Part shown: piece after piece, positions 24,796 to 33,080 of the stretch
How positions within the stretch are numbered: position 1 is the first letter of the stretch
Layout of the letters: each line of letters starts with the position of its first letter
Source of the DNA: Deltaproteobacteria bacterium
GTDB lineage: Bacteria; Myxococcota_A; UBA9160; UBA4427
Length of the DNA: 64,000 nt
Reading direction: 5' to 3'
Assembly (NCBI GenBank): GCA_029261855.1
Contig: JAJDAN010000042.1
Location: 62,001-126,000 of the forward strand
Position numbers and translations under genes: made by a program
The notes under the pieces: model-generated
Told to the model about the DNA's origin: nothing
The model's input: the letters and a program-made list of their open reading frames with translations, nothing else
Databases searched by the model: none

Positions 24796-25958
24796 CAGTC
24801 CCCCGAACCGGCGCCCTCGATCAGGGCGCGGATCCTCTCGTTCACGACTTGTCCCTCGTGGGCCACGAGCGTGCCGCTCGTGATCTCGTCCTCGAGGTCG
24901 ATCTTGAGCTGTCCTTCTTCGAGCAGGTGATCGAGGAAGGTCGTCAGGTTCTTGGCGTACAGTTGGCTGGCGTGGGCCGGCACCATGGAGGGCAGGTTCG
25001 TGTGCCCCATGATGGTGACCCCGTGCACCTTGATGACCTGGTCGGCCTGGGTGAGCGCGCAGTTGCCGCCCTTTTCCGCGGCGAGATCGACGATCACGCT
25101 GCCGGGGCGCATGGCCTGGACGGCGCTCTCTTCGATCAAGAGGGGCGCCGCCTGACCGGGCACCAGCGCGGTGGTGATCACGATGTCCGACAGGGCGACA
25201 TGCTCACCGAGCAGCTCGCGCTGCCGCTGGTAGAACTCTTCGCTCTGTGCCGTCGCGTAGCCGCCAGCGTCCTCGGCGGCGCCGGTATCGAGATCGAGCT
25301 CGACGAAGCGGGCGCCGAGGCTCTCGACCTGCTCCTTGACCACCGGGCGCGTGTCATACGCATAGGTGACGGCACCCAGGCGCTTGGCGGTGCCCAGGGC
25401 CTGCAGCCCGGCGACGCCGGCTCCGATGATGAGCGCCCGCGACGGCTTCAGCGTACCCGCCGCCGTCACCATCATCGGCAGGATGCGGGGAAGCGCGGCA
25501 GCGGCCAGCAGCACCGCTTCGTAGCCCGCCAGGTTGCTCTGGGAAGACAGCGCGTCCATGGACTGCGCGCGAGTGATGCGCGGCATGAACTCCATCGAGA
25601 ACGCCGAGATCCGCCGATTCGCCAGGCGCGTGGCCAACTCCGGCATGTCCAGGGGTTTCAGAAGGCAGATGAGCGCGGCACCCTCTGTAATGAGATCGAC
25701 CTCGTGGGTCCCGTCACGCAAAGCCTGCGGGGGCTGAACCTTGAGAACGATGTCCGCACCGCCCAGCACCTGCGCGGCCTCACCGGCCATGCGCGCGCCC
25801 GCATCTTCGTACACCGCGTCGGGGAAGCCGGATTCTTCTCCGGCACCCGACTGCACGAGCACTTCGAGCCCCTGGCCGACGAGGGACTTGACCGCGTCCG
25901 GCACCAGGGCGACACGCCGCTCGCCCGCTAGAACTTCTCGAGGGATTCCGATGATCAA
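24795..25958 (-). CDS. pntA1: NAD(P) transhydrogenase subunit alpha, NAD-binding part
   Basis: About 387 residues from TTG 25958 (LIIGIPREVLAGERRVALVP). The NAD domain is recognisable by GAGVAGLQALGTAKRLGA and the loop ending DTRPVVKEQVESLGARF. It forms the cytoplasmic domain I dimer that holds NAD(H). The gene is first in the pntA1-pntA2-pntB run. The start codon is inferred from homology, as no ATG fits. Confidence 0.95.
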   Translation of the reverse strand: MIIGIPREVLAGERRVALVPDAVKSLVGQGLEVLVQSGAGEESGFPDAVYEDAGARMAGEAAQVLGGADIVLKVQPPQALRDGTHEVDLITEGAALICLLKPLDMPELATRLANRRISAFSMEFMPRITRAQSMDALSSQSNLAGYEAVLLAAAALPRILPMMVTAAGTLKPSRALIIGAGVAGLQALGTAKRLGAVTYAYDTRPVVKEQVESLGARFVELDLDTGAAEDAGGYATAQSEEFYQRQRELLGEHVALSDIVITTALVPGQAAPLLIEESAVQAMRPGSVIVDLAAEKGGNCALTQADQVIKVHGVTIMGHTNLPSMVPAHASQLYAKNLTTFLDHLLEEGQLKIDLEDEITSGTLVAHEGQVVNERIRALIEGAGSGD

Positions 25959-26074
25959 GAGCGCGCTCCAGCTTCGCGTCCGGGATCGCGTACAGGCATC
26001 GTGCCGCCTGGCCACGCCCGGCTTCGATCGTTCAACCGCATCCGGCTTGCTTGGGTCTGGGTGGAGAGTGGGTC

Positions 26075-26091
26075 GGGCCGGTAACCGGCCC
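26075..26091 (+). promoter_or_regulatory. 17-bp near-palindrome in the divergent intergenic region
   Basis: GGGCCGGT (26075-26082) and ACCGGCCC (26084-26091) form an 8-base inverted repeat around one base. It lies between the start of pntA1 (minus) and the start of the endonuclease III-like gene (plus). It could be an operator for either gene, or a hairpin. No promoter is obvious. Confidence 0.4.
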
Positions 26092-26164
26092 CATCCGGAC
26101 CGGGGACCTTACCCACAGCGGCGCGAACCTGCCAATGGGCAGAAGCTTGAAGGAGGACAGTGAC

Positions 26165-26920
26165 TTGGACCGCGAACGCCCGTCGCCGAACGAGCTCGTC
26201 GCCCTGCTAGGCCCGCACCCGGCCCGCTCCCTGGGTCTCGACCTCGACGCCGGGAACGGCGCCGAATCCGATCTGTCGTCCTGGCTGGTCGCGAGTGTCC
26301 TGCTCGGTGGGCGCACGCCGGAGGCAGTCGCCCTCGACGCATTCCGGAGGCTGCGGGACGCGCGGCTGGCGACCCCTGCCGAGATCGCGACAGCCGGCGC
26401 GCCGGCCCTGCTCGCCCCCCTCGAAGCGGCGAAGATCCCGAAGTGCGAGGGCGTGGCCGCCGTGATCGGGCGGGTCAGCAGCAACCTCGAACGCCAGCAT
26501 TCCGGTTCCGTCGATCGTCTGGCCGCCGGCGCGGATGACCTCGAAGACCTGGCGCACCGACTCTCGGGGCTCGGCGCCGGCTTCGGGCGCGCGGCCGTGC
26601 TGCGCTTCCTGACACCCCTGCGCGAGCGTTGGTCCGCGGCGAACGACCTGCCGGCGACGACAGCCGTCTGCAGCGCGGCCAGCGACCTCGGCCTACTGGC
26701 CTTCGCCGAAGACGCCGAAGGCGCGCCCGCCACGATCGCGGCCTGGACGCGTAACGAAACCGGGCCGGACGACGTAGGACCAGCAGCCGCGGCACCGCGG
26801 GACGTCGAGGCCGCGCTCGAACGACTCGGGCGCAGGGCCTGCCTGCGCGGTCGCAGCGAACGCTGTCCGCTGGGCGAGCGCTGCCCTCGCACGGGAGCCG
26901 GAAGTGAGATCGACGCCTGA
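26165..26920 (+). CDS. Endonuclease III/HhH-GPD-like base-excision protein
   Basis: A 251-residue protein starting at TTG 26165 after a GAAGGAGG ribosome site. It resembles HhH-GPD glycosylases: WLVASVLLGGRTPEAVALDAF, a middle LSGLGAGFGRAAVLRFLTPL helix-hairpin-helix stretch, and a Cys-rich end (CLRGRSERCPLGERC; Cys-x7-Cys-x5-Cys) similar to the Fe-S loop of endonuclease III. A fourth cluster cysteine is not in the expected spacing, so cluster binding is uncertain. It would remove damaged bases from DNA. Confidence 0.65.
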   Translation: MDRERPSPNELVALLGPHPARSLGLDLDAGNGAESDLSSWLVASVLLGGRTPEAVALDAFRRLRDARLATPAEIATAGAPALLAPLEAAKIPKCEGVAAVIGRVSSNLERQHSGSVDRLAAGADDLEDLAHRLSGLGAGFGRAAVLRFLTPLRERWSAANDLPATTAVCSAASDLGLLAFAEDAEGAPATIAAWTRNETGPDDVGPAAAAPRDVEAALERLGRRACLRGRSERCPLGERCPRTGAGSEIDA

Positions 26921-26939
26921 GCCGAACCGCGGACCGCGG

Positions 26940-28088
26940 TCAGTCGATGTGCGGCGCCCCAGCGATCAACCGGCGCCGCGCGGCGAGACCGACGAGCCCA
27001 AGACCCAGCAGCACCGCCGTCCCCGGCTCGGGGATCGTCGCCACGAACGCCTCGGTCTCGCCGGCGGGGTTGTTCCCGTAGCCGACCACCGTCAGGCCGT
27101 TCGCCGAGACCTGGCTTGCTTCCACGAGCTCCCAGCCCGTCATGTCGATGCCCTCGAGCTCGAGCAGCTCGAGCAGGGATCGCATGCCGTTGTCCGCGTC
27201 CCAGATGAACGCGACGTTCGAGGTGCCGTCGTGGGCCGAGCCGACGATCACCGAGCCGTCGCGGGACGTGTCCTCCGCACGACCGGAGCCCGACCCGCCC
27301 GGCAAGCCTGCCAACGGGACGAGACCGTCGGCGTCGGTCCAGCGAAAAGCGTTCCCGTCCGCGAATCCCACGACCGTCGAGCCGTCGGCGGAAACCCCAA
27401 GCGCCTCACCGGCCAGACTCGCGACGACCAGGCCATTGATCGCGTCATAGCGATACGGCCGCTCGATCCAGTCGTCGTAGTGTCCGGTGGAGCCGACGAT
27501 CACGGATCCATCGGCACTGACGTCGAGCGCCAGGCCGAAGCCGACGTAGCCCTGCAACGGAATGATGGGCGCGCCCATGACCAGGGGGTACGGCTCGCTG
27601 TTCTGGAAGTACTGCTCCCCGACGGCGAGAGCCCCGTCCGCAGACGTGGCGTGGAACCGGACGCCCCAATCGACCCCGTCGCGGTGGGTCCACGTATCCG
27701 TCGCGATGTCGTACGAGAAGCCATGCTCCCCGTACGTGGGCGTCGGGTCGTGCCAGCGGTGGCTGCCCACGATGGTCGATCCGTCGTCCGACACGCCCCA
27801 GGCCTGGACGCCTTCGAACGACAGGCTTCGTTCGTGCTGTGGAGGCAGTTCGGGCAGACCGATCGACTGCATGCCGCTGCCGGCCTGGTAGGTAAAGCTG
27901 TGCAGAAGGCCGTCCGAGCCACGGCTCTGCCCGACCACCAGGCTGCCGTTGCCGGAGACCCCGGTGGCGATGCTGTAGGGGTTGGTCGGGTCGAGGGTGC
28001 CGAGCCCCTGGAAGCTCGAGGACGCGAAGCCGGAACCCGCCCCGAACACCAGAAACGAGAGCACAGCCAGAGCAGACAGCCTACGCAT
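26940..28088 (-). CDS. PEP-CTERM protein with HAF repeats
   Basis: The ATG at 28088 gives 382 residues. A signal peptide (LAVLSFLVFGAGSGFA) leads into repeats of about 45-60 residues, each with GVSxDGS-xxVG (GVSGNGSLVVG, GVSDDGSTIVG, DVSADGSVIVG, GVSADGSTVVG). These are HAF-type extracellular repeats that form a beta-propeller-like fold. The end PEPGTAVLLGLGLVGLAARRRL is a PEP-CTERM tail. It is one of two clear PEP-CTERM proteins in the window, so the host should have an exosortase. Confidence 0.88.
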   Translation of the reverse strand: MRRLSALAVLSFLVFGAGSGFASSSFQGLGTLDPTNPYSIATGVSGNGSLVVGQSRGSDGLLHSFTYQAGSGMQSIGLPELPPQHERSLSFEGVQAWGVSDDGSTIVGSHRWHDPTPTYGEHGFSYDIATDTWTHRDGVDWGVRFHATSADGALAVGEQYFQNSEPYPLVMGAPIIPLQGYVGFGLALDVSADGSVIVGSTGHYDDWIERPYRYDAINGLVVASLAGEALGVSADGSTVVGFADGNAFRWTDADGLVPLAGLPGGSGSGRAEDTSRDGSVIVGSAHDGTSNVAFIWDADNGMRSLLELLELEGIDMTGWELVEASQVSANGLTVVGYGNNPAGETEAFVATIPEPGTAVLLGLGLVGLAARRRLIAGAPHID

Positions 28089-28222
28089 AGGGGGAACCCT
28101 CCGAAGCCTGCGCTCGCGAACGGCGAGCGTCCGGATCCGTCGCAGCCTAACGGAGGGCGCGGCCCCAGAGAAAGCGAAAAGCCGCCGGGCGGACCGCCCG
28201 GAACTCTCATGAGGACTGCAAC

Positions 28223-29056
28223 TTGATACACACACCCCGCGCGCTCCCCGGGATCCTGCTCACGAGCCTGATCGCGACCCTTTCCGTCACCGGCCCGTCA
28301 CGATCGGCGGACGCCGCGAGCCCGTGGACGGACACCTGGGGGACCGTTCTCACCCGGCACACCCAAAGCGTGAAGAGCACGGTGGGCACCGAGGTCGACT
28401 ACCGGGCGCTACGCGCCGGCCCGGCGGCGGGCGTATGGAAGGCGCTGGTGGCCGATCTCGCCGCCGCGCAGCCGCCCGCGGACGGCGACGCCGCGATGGC
28501 CTTCTGGATCGATGCCTACAACGTCCTCGCCATCGACACGGTGCTTCGCGCCTGGCCGGTCGACAGCATCCGCGACGCCGGCAACCTGCTGTGGCCGGTC
28601 TGGAAACGAGACGCGGGCGTCGCCGCCGGTCGGCCCGTGACCCTGCACGAGATCGAGCACGAGATCCTGCGTTCCATGGGCGACCCGCGCATCCACTCCG
28701 CCATCGTGTGTGCGTCGACGTCCTGCCCTTCCCTGCGGCGTGCGCCGTTTTCCGGCGGCGACCTCGACGCCGCGCTCGACGACACCATGCGCGCCTGGCT
28801 GGCGAGCCCCACGAAGGGCATGCGCGTCGACCGCGCGCGCCGGCGCATCACCGTCAGCAAGATCTTCGACTGGTTCGCGGACGACTTCGACGCAGTCGGT
28901 GGCGTGCGCGCCGTGCTGGCCCGATACGCCCCGGAAGCCGACCGCGCGTGGCTGGCGGCCAACGGCGCCGACGCGCCCCTCGACTACTTCGACTACGACT
29001 GGCGGCTCAACGACTGGAATCGCCCGCAGGCGGCGACTACCCTCCGCGCCCCCTGA
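28223..29056 (+). CDS. DUF547 secreted protein
   Basis: A 277-residue protein from TTG 28223, with a signal peptide (ILLTSLIATLSVTGPSRSA) and the DUF547 core: FWIDAYNVLAIDTVL, then HEIEHEILR and HSAIVCASTSCPSLRRAPF. DUF547 proteins are often fused to glutaredoxin-like domains, and their function is unknown. The mesaconyl-CoA-hydratase-like gene begins 36 bases downstream, so they may be co-transcribed. Confidence 0.82.
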   Translation: MIHTPRALPGILLTSLIATLSVTGPSRSADAASPWTDTWGTVLTRHTQSVKSTVGTEVDYRALRAGPAAGVWKALVADLAAAQPPADGDAAMAFWIDAYNVLAIDTVLRAWPVDSIRDAGNLLWPVWKRDAGVAAGRPVTLHEIEHEILRSMGDPRIHSAIVCASTSCPSLRRAPFSGGDLDAALDDTMRAWLASPTKGMRVDRARRRITVSKIFDWFADDFDAVGGVRAVLARYAPEADRAWLAANGADAPLDYFDYDWRLNDWNRPQAATTLRAP

Positions 29057-29092
29057 AAGCCCTGACACCCGCACGCAGACAAGGACCCGCCC

Positions 29093-30181
29093 ATGAGCAG
29101 CCCCCGCGTCATCCGCAAGAAGACCGGCAACTTCCTGGAAGACTTCAAGCCCGGGCAGGTCCTGCGCCACAAGGGCGGCAAGACCATCACCGAGGGGCTC
29201 TTCACGACCTTCGGCGACTTCTCCATGTCGACGAACCCGCTCACGAAGAACGCCCGGGTCGCCCGGGCCCACGGCTTTGAGGGGCTGGTCTGCTCCCCCG
29301 GTCTCGTGATGCTCGTCAGCTTCAGCCAGACGGTGGAAGACGTCTCGGAGAACGCCCGCGCGAACCTCGAGTACATCGACATGCGCTTCGGCGCGCCGGT
29401 CTACGTGGGCGACACCATCGAGGTCGAGACCAAGGTACTCGGGGTCCGCACCTCGTCGAGCCGCCCGAACCTCGGCATCGTGCATGTGCAGTCGACGGCG
29501 CGGAAGAACATCGGCGCCCCCGACGAAGCCATCGTCATGACCTACCAGCGCAAGGTGCAGGTCTACAAGGACGACGAGGCGACCCCCGTCGAGAGCTTCC
29601 AGATCGAGCCCGACGACGTCGCCTGCGAGCTGTGGCTGCCGGAATACCGCAAGGACGCGGACTACAAGTCGCTCGCGCACCTCTTCCGGCCCGACGCCTA
29701 CTTCGAAGATCTCGAACCCGGCACGCGCATCGAACACTCCCGCGGCCGCACCGTCACCGACGAACACATCCACCTGACGGGTATCCTCGACAACACCAGC
29801 CAGGTGCACTGCAACCAGCACATGATCGACCTCGATCCGTCGCGCTACGTGGGCGGCGAGTTGATCATCTTCGGCGGCATTCCCTTCGTGCTGTGCCTGG
29901 GCATCTCGGGGCCAGACGTCGGCGACAACGCCCTCGGCGACCTGATCTACCGCACCGGCCGACACACAGCCCCGTTGCAGAAGGGCGACACCGTCTTCGC
30001 CGCCACGGAGATCCTCGAGAAGAGCGACCTGCCCGGCCGAGACGATCTCGGACGCGTCTCGACCCGGCTGCTCGGATACAAGTTCGTGAAGAACGAGGAA
30101 GCCGACGGCGGCCAGGAGCAGGTCCAGATCTTCGAGTTGGAGCGCGAGATCGCGGTCAAGCGCCGCAGCCACTATCTCTAA
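29093..30181 (+). CDS. Mesaconyl-CoA hydratase-like double hot-dog protein
   Basis: A 362-residue double hot-dog protein. It opens with GNFLEDFKPGQVLRHKGGKT and has a repeated hydratase-type layout (ANLEYIDMRFGAPVYVGDTI, then NTSQVHCNQHMIDLDPSRYV and RTGRHTAPLQKGDTVFAATE). These resemble the mesaconyl-CoA (beta-methylmalyl-CoA) hydratase of the ethylmalonyl-CoA pathway. A malyl/methylmalyl-CoA-lyase-like gene is 5 kb downstream and ethylmalonyl-CoA mutase is at 53962, which supports this assignment. A related MaoC hydratase role is possible. Confidence 0.78.
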   Translation: MSSPRVIRKKTGNFLEDFKPGQVLRHKGGKTITEGLFTTFGDFSMSTNPLTKNARVARAHGFEGLVCSPGLVMLVSFSQTVEDVSENARANLEYIDMRFGAPVYVGDTIEVETKVLGVRTSSSRPNLGIVHVQSTARKNIGAPDEAIVMTYQRKVQVYKDDEATPVESFQIEPDDVACELWLPEYRKDADYKSLAHLFRPDAYFEDLEPGTRIEHSRGRTVTDEHIHLTGILDNTSQVHCNQHMIDLDPSRYVGGELIIFGGIPFVLCLGISGPDVGDNALGDLIYRTGRHTAPLQKGDTVFAATEILEKSDLPGRDDLGRVSTRLLGYKFVKNEEADGGQEQVQIFELEREIAVKRRSHYL

Positions 30182-30224
30182 GAGCGCTGTAAGAACGCTC
30201 TGAGGACGCTCCAAGACCGCTCTG
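30181..30224 (+). repeat. Four degenerate 11-bp tandem repeats downstream of the hydratase
   Basis: Units at 30181, 30192, 30203 and 30214 follow AGRNCGCTSYR; examples are agaacgctctg and agaccgctctg. The 11-base period is close to one DNA helical turn, so bound proteins would line up on one face. They begin at the last base of the hydratase stop and lie 245 bases before the regulator start. Confidence 0.75.
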
Positions 30225-30237
30225 TGCGCGGGCACAG

Positions 30238-30270
30238 ATCCCGCGGGGTCGCATGCCCCAAATGCGGGAT
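30238..30270 (+). terminator. Hairpin after the hydratase gene
   Basis: ATCCCGC (30238-30244) pairs with GCGGGAT (30264-30270), and inside it GGGG (30245-30248) pairs with CCCC (30256-30259). A four-base bulge (30260-30263) lies on the 3' side. The stem is strong, but only three T follow it, so it may attenuate rather than fully terminate. Confidence 0.5.
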
Positions 30271-30302
30271 TTCGGCCGACGGGTGTAACTGCAGATACAT
30301 TC

Positions 30303-30319
30303 CCTGACGTTCCGTCAGG
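30303..30319 (+). promoter_or_regulatory. Perfect inverted repeat CCTGACG-TTC-CGTCAGG
   Basis: Seven-base arms (30303-30309 and 30313-30319) flank TTC, in the leader of the LuxR-type regulator. It may be an operator for this or a related regulator. Its centre lies about 158 bases before the preferred start codon, and there is no clear promoter motif around it. Confidence 0.45.
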
Positions 30320-30468
30320 ATACGTTCCCTCGCATGGGAACGAGTTCACGAAGAAGCAGTGAAGTCATGCGGCGGCAGCCGCTGCCCGAGCCGCCCTGCA
30401 CCACGCGAGAGGCGCTCGCAAGTCCGGGCGAGAAGGGCGAGCCCGGCGCGGCAGTAGGAGATGACCTA

Positions 30469-31596
30469 GTGGACCCGCTGATCGGCAAGCTCTACGAGGC
30501 AGCCGTCCAGCCCGCGGAGTGGCCTCGCTTCCTCGAGGATCTTGCGGCGGTCGTCGGGGCGGACGCGATGTCCCTGCTCGCCGCCTCCGTCGACGGGCCC
30601 GGCATGCGCGAGCTGACCTTCGACGTCGGAACCGACGGCCAGGCTGCCAAGGACTACCGGGAGTACTTCGGGGCTCTCGACCCCTACATCGAGGCGGGCT
30701 CTTTGGACCTGCCGGCGGGCAAGGTCATCCGGTCGGACACCGTGGTCAGCGATGCGGACCTCGTTCGCACCGAGTTCTACAACGACTTCTACAAGCGCAA
30801 CGGCTGGCATCACGGCTTCGGGGCGAAGATCTTCGAAGACAGCGAGGGCGTCGCCGCCACGCTGACAGGGCATCGCCGCCAAGACGCGGGTCCCTTCGGC
30901 CCTGAAGCACTGGACGTGCTGTCGCGACTTCTGCCGCACCTGCGCCGCGCCCTGGCGATACGCCGACAGGTCGAGGGGATCGAGCTGGAGCGCGACGCCG
31001 GAAGCCAGCTTCTGGAACGCGTGTCCATCGGCACGTTGCTCGTCGACCAGCGCGGAAGGCTGGTCCGCACGAACCGCATCGGAGACGAGATCCTCGCCGC
31101 AAACGACGGCTTGCGGATTGGGGCCGAGGGACTGGAAACGGCGACGCCCAAGCAGACGGCGGCGCTGCGCCGAGCGATCGCAGGCGCTGCAGAGACGTCG
31201 CGGGGCGAGATCGGCTCGGCCGGCGGTCGGCTTCGAGTAACGCGGCCGTCGGGCGGACGTCCGTACCTGCTCGAGGTCTCTCCCGTCGACCGCGGGGCCG
31301 AGGTCTGGGGCTCCACCAAGTGCCTCGCGGCGATCCTGGTAACCGACGGCAACGGCGGCATCCAGCCGGACATCGATGCCTTGCGCACCTTCTACGACCT
31401 GACCCCCGCCGAAGCCGAGTTGACCGCCATGCTCGCCCACGGCCTCTCTCTGGACGAGGCCGCCGAACGGCGCGGCGTGAGTCGCAACACGGCGCGCGGC
31501 CAGCTCAAGCGCATCTTCTCGAAGACGGGCACCAATCGACAGGCCGAGCTCATCCGGCAGGTGCTGCAGGGACCCGCCGGATTCGCACGACGCTGA
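30469..31596 (+). CDS. LuxR-type transcriptional regulator
   Basis: About 375 residues from GTG 30469, which has a TAGGAG ribosome site eight bases upstream. An upstream in-frame ATG at 30334 has none. The N-terminal half, roughly 300 residues, is a sensor with a PAS-like look (LYEAAVQPAEWPRFLEDLAAVVG). The C-terminal helix-turn-helix reads LTPAEAELTAMLAHGLSLDE then RGVSRNTARGQLKRIFSKTG. It lies between the mesaconyl-hydratase-like gene and the CoA-ligase operon, so control of both is plausible. Confidence 0.85.
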   Translation: MDPLIGKLYEAAVQPAEWPRFLEDLAAVVGADAMSLLAASVDGPGMRELTFDVGTDGQAAKDYREYFGALDPYIEAGSLDLPAGKVIRSDTVVSDADLVRTEFYNDFYKRNGWHHGFGAKIFEDSEGVAATLTGHRRQDAGPFGPEALDVLSRLLPHLRRALAIRRQVEGIELERDAGSQLLERVSIGTLLVDQRGRLVRTNRIGDEILAANDGLRIGAEGLETATPKQTAALRRAIAGAAETSRGEIGSAGGRLRVTRPSGGRPYLLEVSPVDRGAEVWGSTKCLAAILVTDGNGGIQPDIDALRTFYDLTPAEAELTAMLAHGLSLDEAAERRGVSRNTARGQLKRIFSKTGTNRQAELIRQVLQGPAGFARR

Positions 31597-31625
31597 CCGT
31601 GATCCGCATCCTGTCGCGTCGCGAT

Positions 31626-31654
31626 CGCCCCGGCCGTCTCGTACGACCGGGGCG
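31626..31654 (+). terminator. Rho-independent terminator after the regulator
   Basis: CGCCCCGG (31626-31633) pairs with CCGGGGCG (31647-31654), with CGT/ACG extending the stem. It is followed by TTTCGCTT. It is 30 bases past the stop of the LuxR-type gene and separates it from the ligase operon. Confidence 0.75.
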
Positions 31655-31735
31655 TTTCGCTTGGGTGTGAGGCCGCGACCCGCGCCTCCGAGGGGTGGAT
31701 CCCCCGCGCGAAACGCAATAGAGTCCGCGCGCTTA

Positions 31736-31755
31736 CGCCGTCCGTCCGGACGGCG
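31736..31755 (+). promoter_or_regulatory. Inverted repeat CGCCGTCC-N4-GGACGGCG upstream of the ligase operon
   Basis: Eight-base arms at 31736-31743 and 31748-31755 lie about 115 bases upstream of the CoA-ligase beta start. The shape fits a dimeric regulator site or a hairpin in the leader. Confidence 0.4.
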
Positions 31756-31868
31756 ATCCCGCTTCGCGCGAGACCCCCCGGAGACGCCGCGATCCAAGGC
31801 GCACCCCGCTCTCTCGTCCGAATCGGGTTCGAATCCCGAGTCCACAGGACGAGACAGAGAGGTTCGCC

Positions 31869-33077
31869 TTGCGATTCTACGAGTACGAAGCGAAGGCCCT
31901 GTTCGCGCGGCACGGCCTGCCCATGGGCGCGAGCCGGGTGGTCGAGTCCGCCGCAGCGGCGCGCGAGGCGTTCGACGCCATCGGTGGCCCGTGCGTCCTC
32001 AAGGGCCAGGTGCTGTCCGGCGGCCGCATGAAGGCCGGCGCCGTGAAGTTCGCCGACACCGCGGATGAGGCCGCCGCCCACTTCGACGCCATCATGCCCG
32101 TCGAGGTCAAGGGCCAGAAGTCGCGCTCGGTGCTCGTCGAGAGCAAGAGCGAGATCGTCCAGGAGTACTTCGCCGCAGTCACCTGGGACGGCCGCGCCAA
32201 GCGCCCGGTGCTGGTCTTCAGCGACATGGGCGGCATCGACATCGAGGAGGTCGCGGAGACGCACCCCGACCACGTGTCGAAGACCCACTTCTCGTCGATT
32301 CTCCCGCTCTCGCCCCGAGTAGCCAAGGAGGCCATCGGCGCCACCGGCGTAACGGGCAGCGACCTGAACCGACTCACGCCGATCATCTTCGAGCTGATGC
32401 AGCTGTTCCTGCGTTACGACCTGACGCTGGCCGAGATCAACCCCATCGGGAAGCTCGCCGACGGCCGCTTCATCGTGCTCGACGGCCACATCGATCTCGA
32501 GGCCGAGGCGCGGGGGATCCACAAAGAGCTGCTCGACGAGCTGGGGATCGGCGACGACGAGACCCGCCAGGCCCGACCCCCGACAGAGTTCGAAATCGCC
32601 GGCGCGCGCGTCAACGCCGTCGACCACCGGGGCGTCGCGGGCAACGTCGTCGAATTCGACGGCAACCTCGGCCTGGTGATCGGCGCCGGCGGCGGCTCGC
32701 TCACCCTGTTCGACGCCGTCCGGAAGCACGGGGGCAAGCCCGCCAACTACTGCGAGATCGGCGGCAACCCGAGCGTTTCGAAGGCGCGCGAGCTCACCAA
32801 GCTCATCCTCGGCAAGCCCGGAGTCGAACGCATCGCCGTCATGATGAACGTCGTGTCGAACACACGGGTCGACATCGTGGCACGAGGCGTGGTCTCCGGT
32901 TGCATCGAAAGCGGCAAGGACCCGGCGGAAGCCATCGCCATCTTCCGCATCCCGGGCGCCTGGGAAGACGAGGGCTTCAAGATCCTCGAGAAGTACGGCG
33001 TCGAGTACTGCGATCGCAGCGTGTCCATGTACGAGGCCGCCGGTCGCGCGGTCGCCAAGATGGGAGCCGGGAGCTAG
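31869..33077 (+). CDS. Acyl-CoA ligase beta subunit, malate/succinate-CoA ligase type
   Basis: A 402-residue ATP-grasp protein from TTG 31869 (GAGAGG site upstream). It has YEYEAKALFARHGLPM, VLKGQVLSGGRMKAGAVKF, and a C-terminal LVIGAGGGSLTLFDAVRKHGG domain. The architecture is that of SucC and of malate-CoA ligase MtkA. The downstream lyase-like gene favours malate or methylmalate activation rather than the TCA cycle, but substrate choice cannot be read from sequence. No other TCA genes are adjacent. Confidence 0.85.
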   Translation: MRFYEYEAKALFARHGLPMGASRVVESAAAAREAFDAIGGPCVLKGQVLSGGRMKAGAVKFADTADEAAAHFDAIMPVEVKGQKSRSVLVESKSEIVQEYFAAVTWDGRAKRPVLVFSDMGGIDIEEVAETHPDHVSKTHFSSILPLSPRVAKEAIGATGVTGSDLNRLTPIIFELMQLFLRYDLTLAEINPIGKLADGRFIVLDGHIDLEAEARGIHKELLDELGIGDDETRQARPPTEFEIAGARVNAVDHRGVAGNVVEFDGNLGLVIGAGGGSLTLFDAVRKHGGKPANYCEIGGNPSVSKARELTKLILGKPGVERIAVMMNVVSNTRVDIVARGVVSGCIESGKDPAEAIAIFRIPGAWEDEGFKILEKYGVEYCDRSVSMYEAAGRAVAKMGAGS

Positions 33078-33080
33078 CCG

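Noticed and set aside
28409-30349. A 646-codon open frame on the minus strand
   Set aside because: It is antisense to the DUF547 and mesaconyl-CoA-hydratase-like genes and carries no motif.
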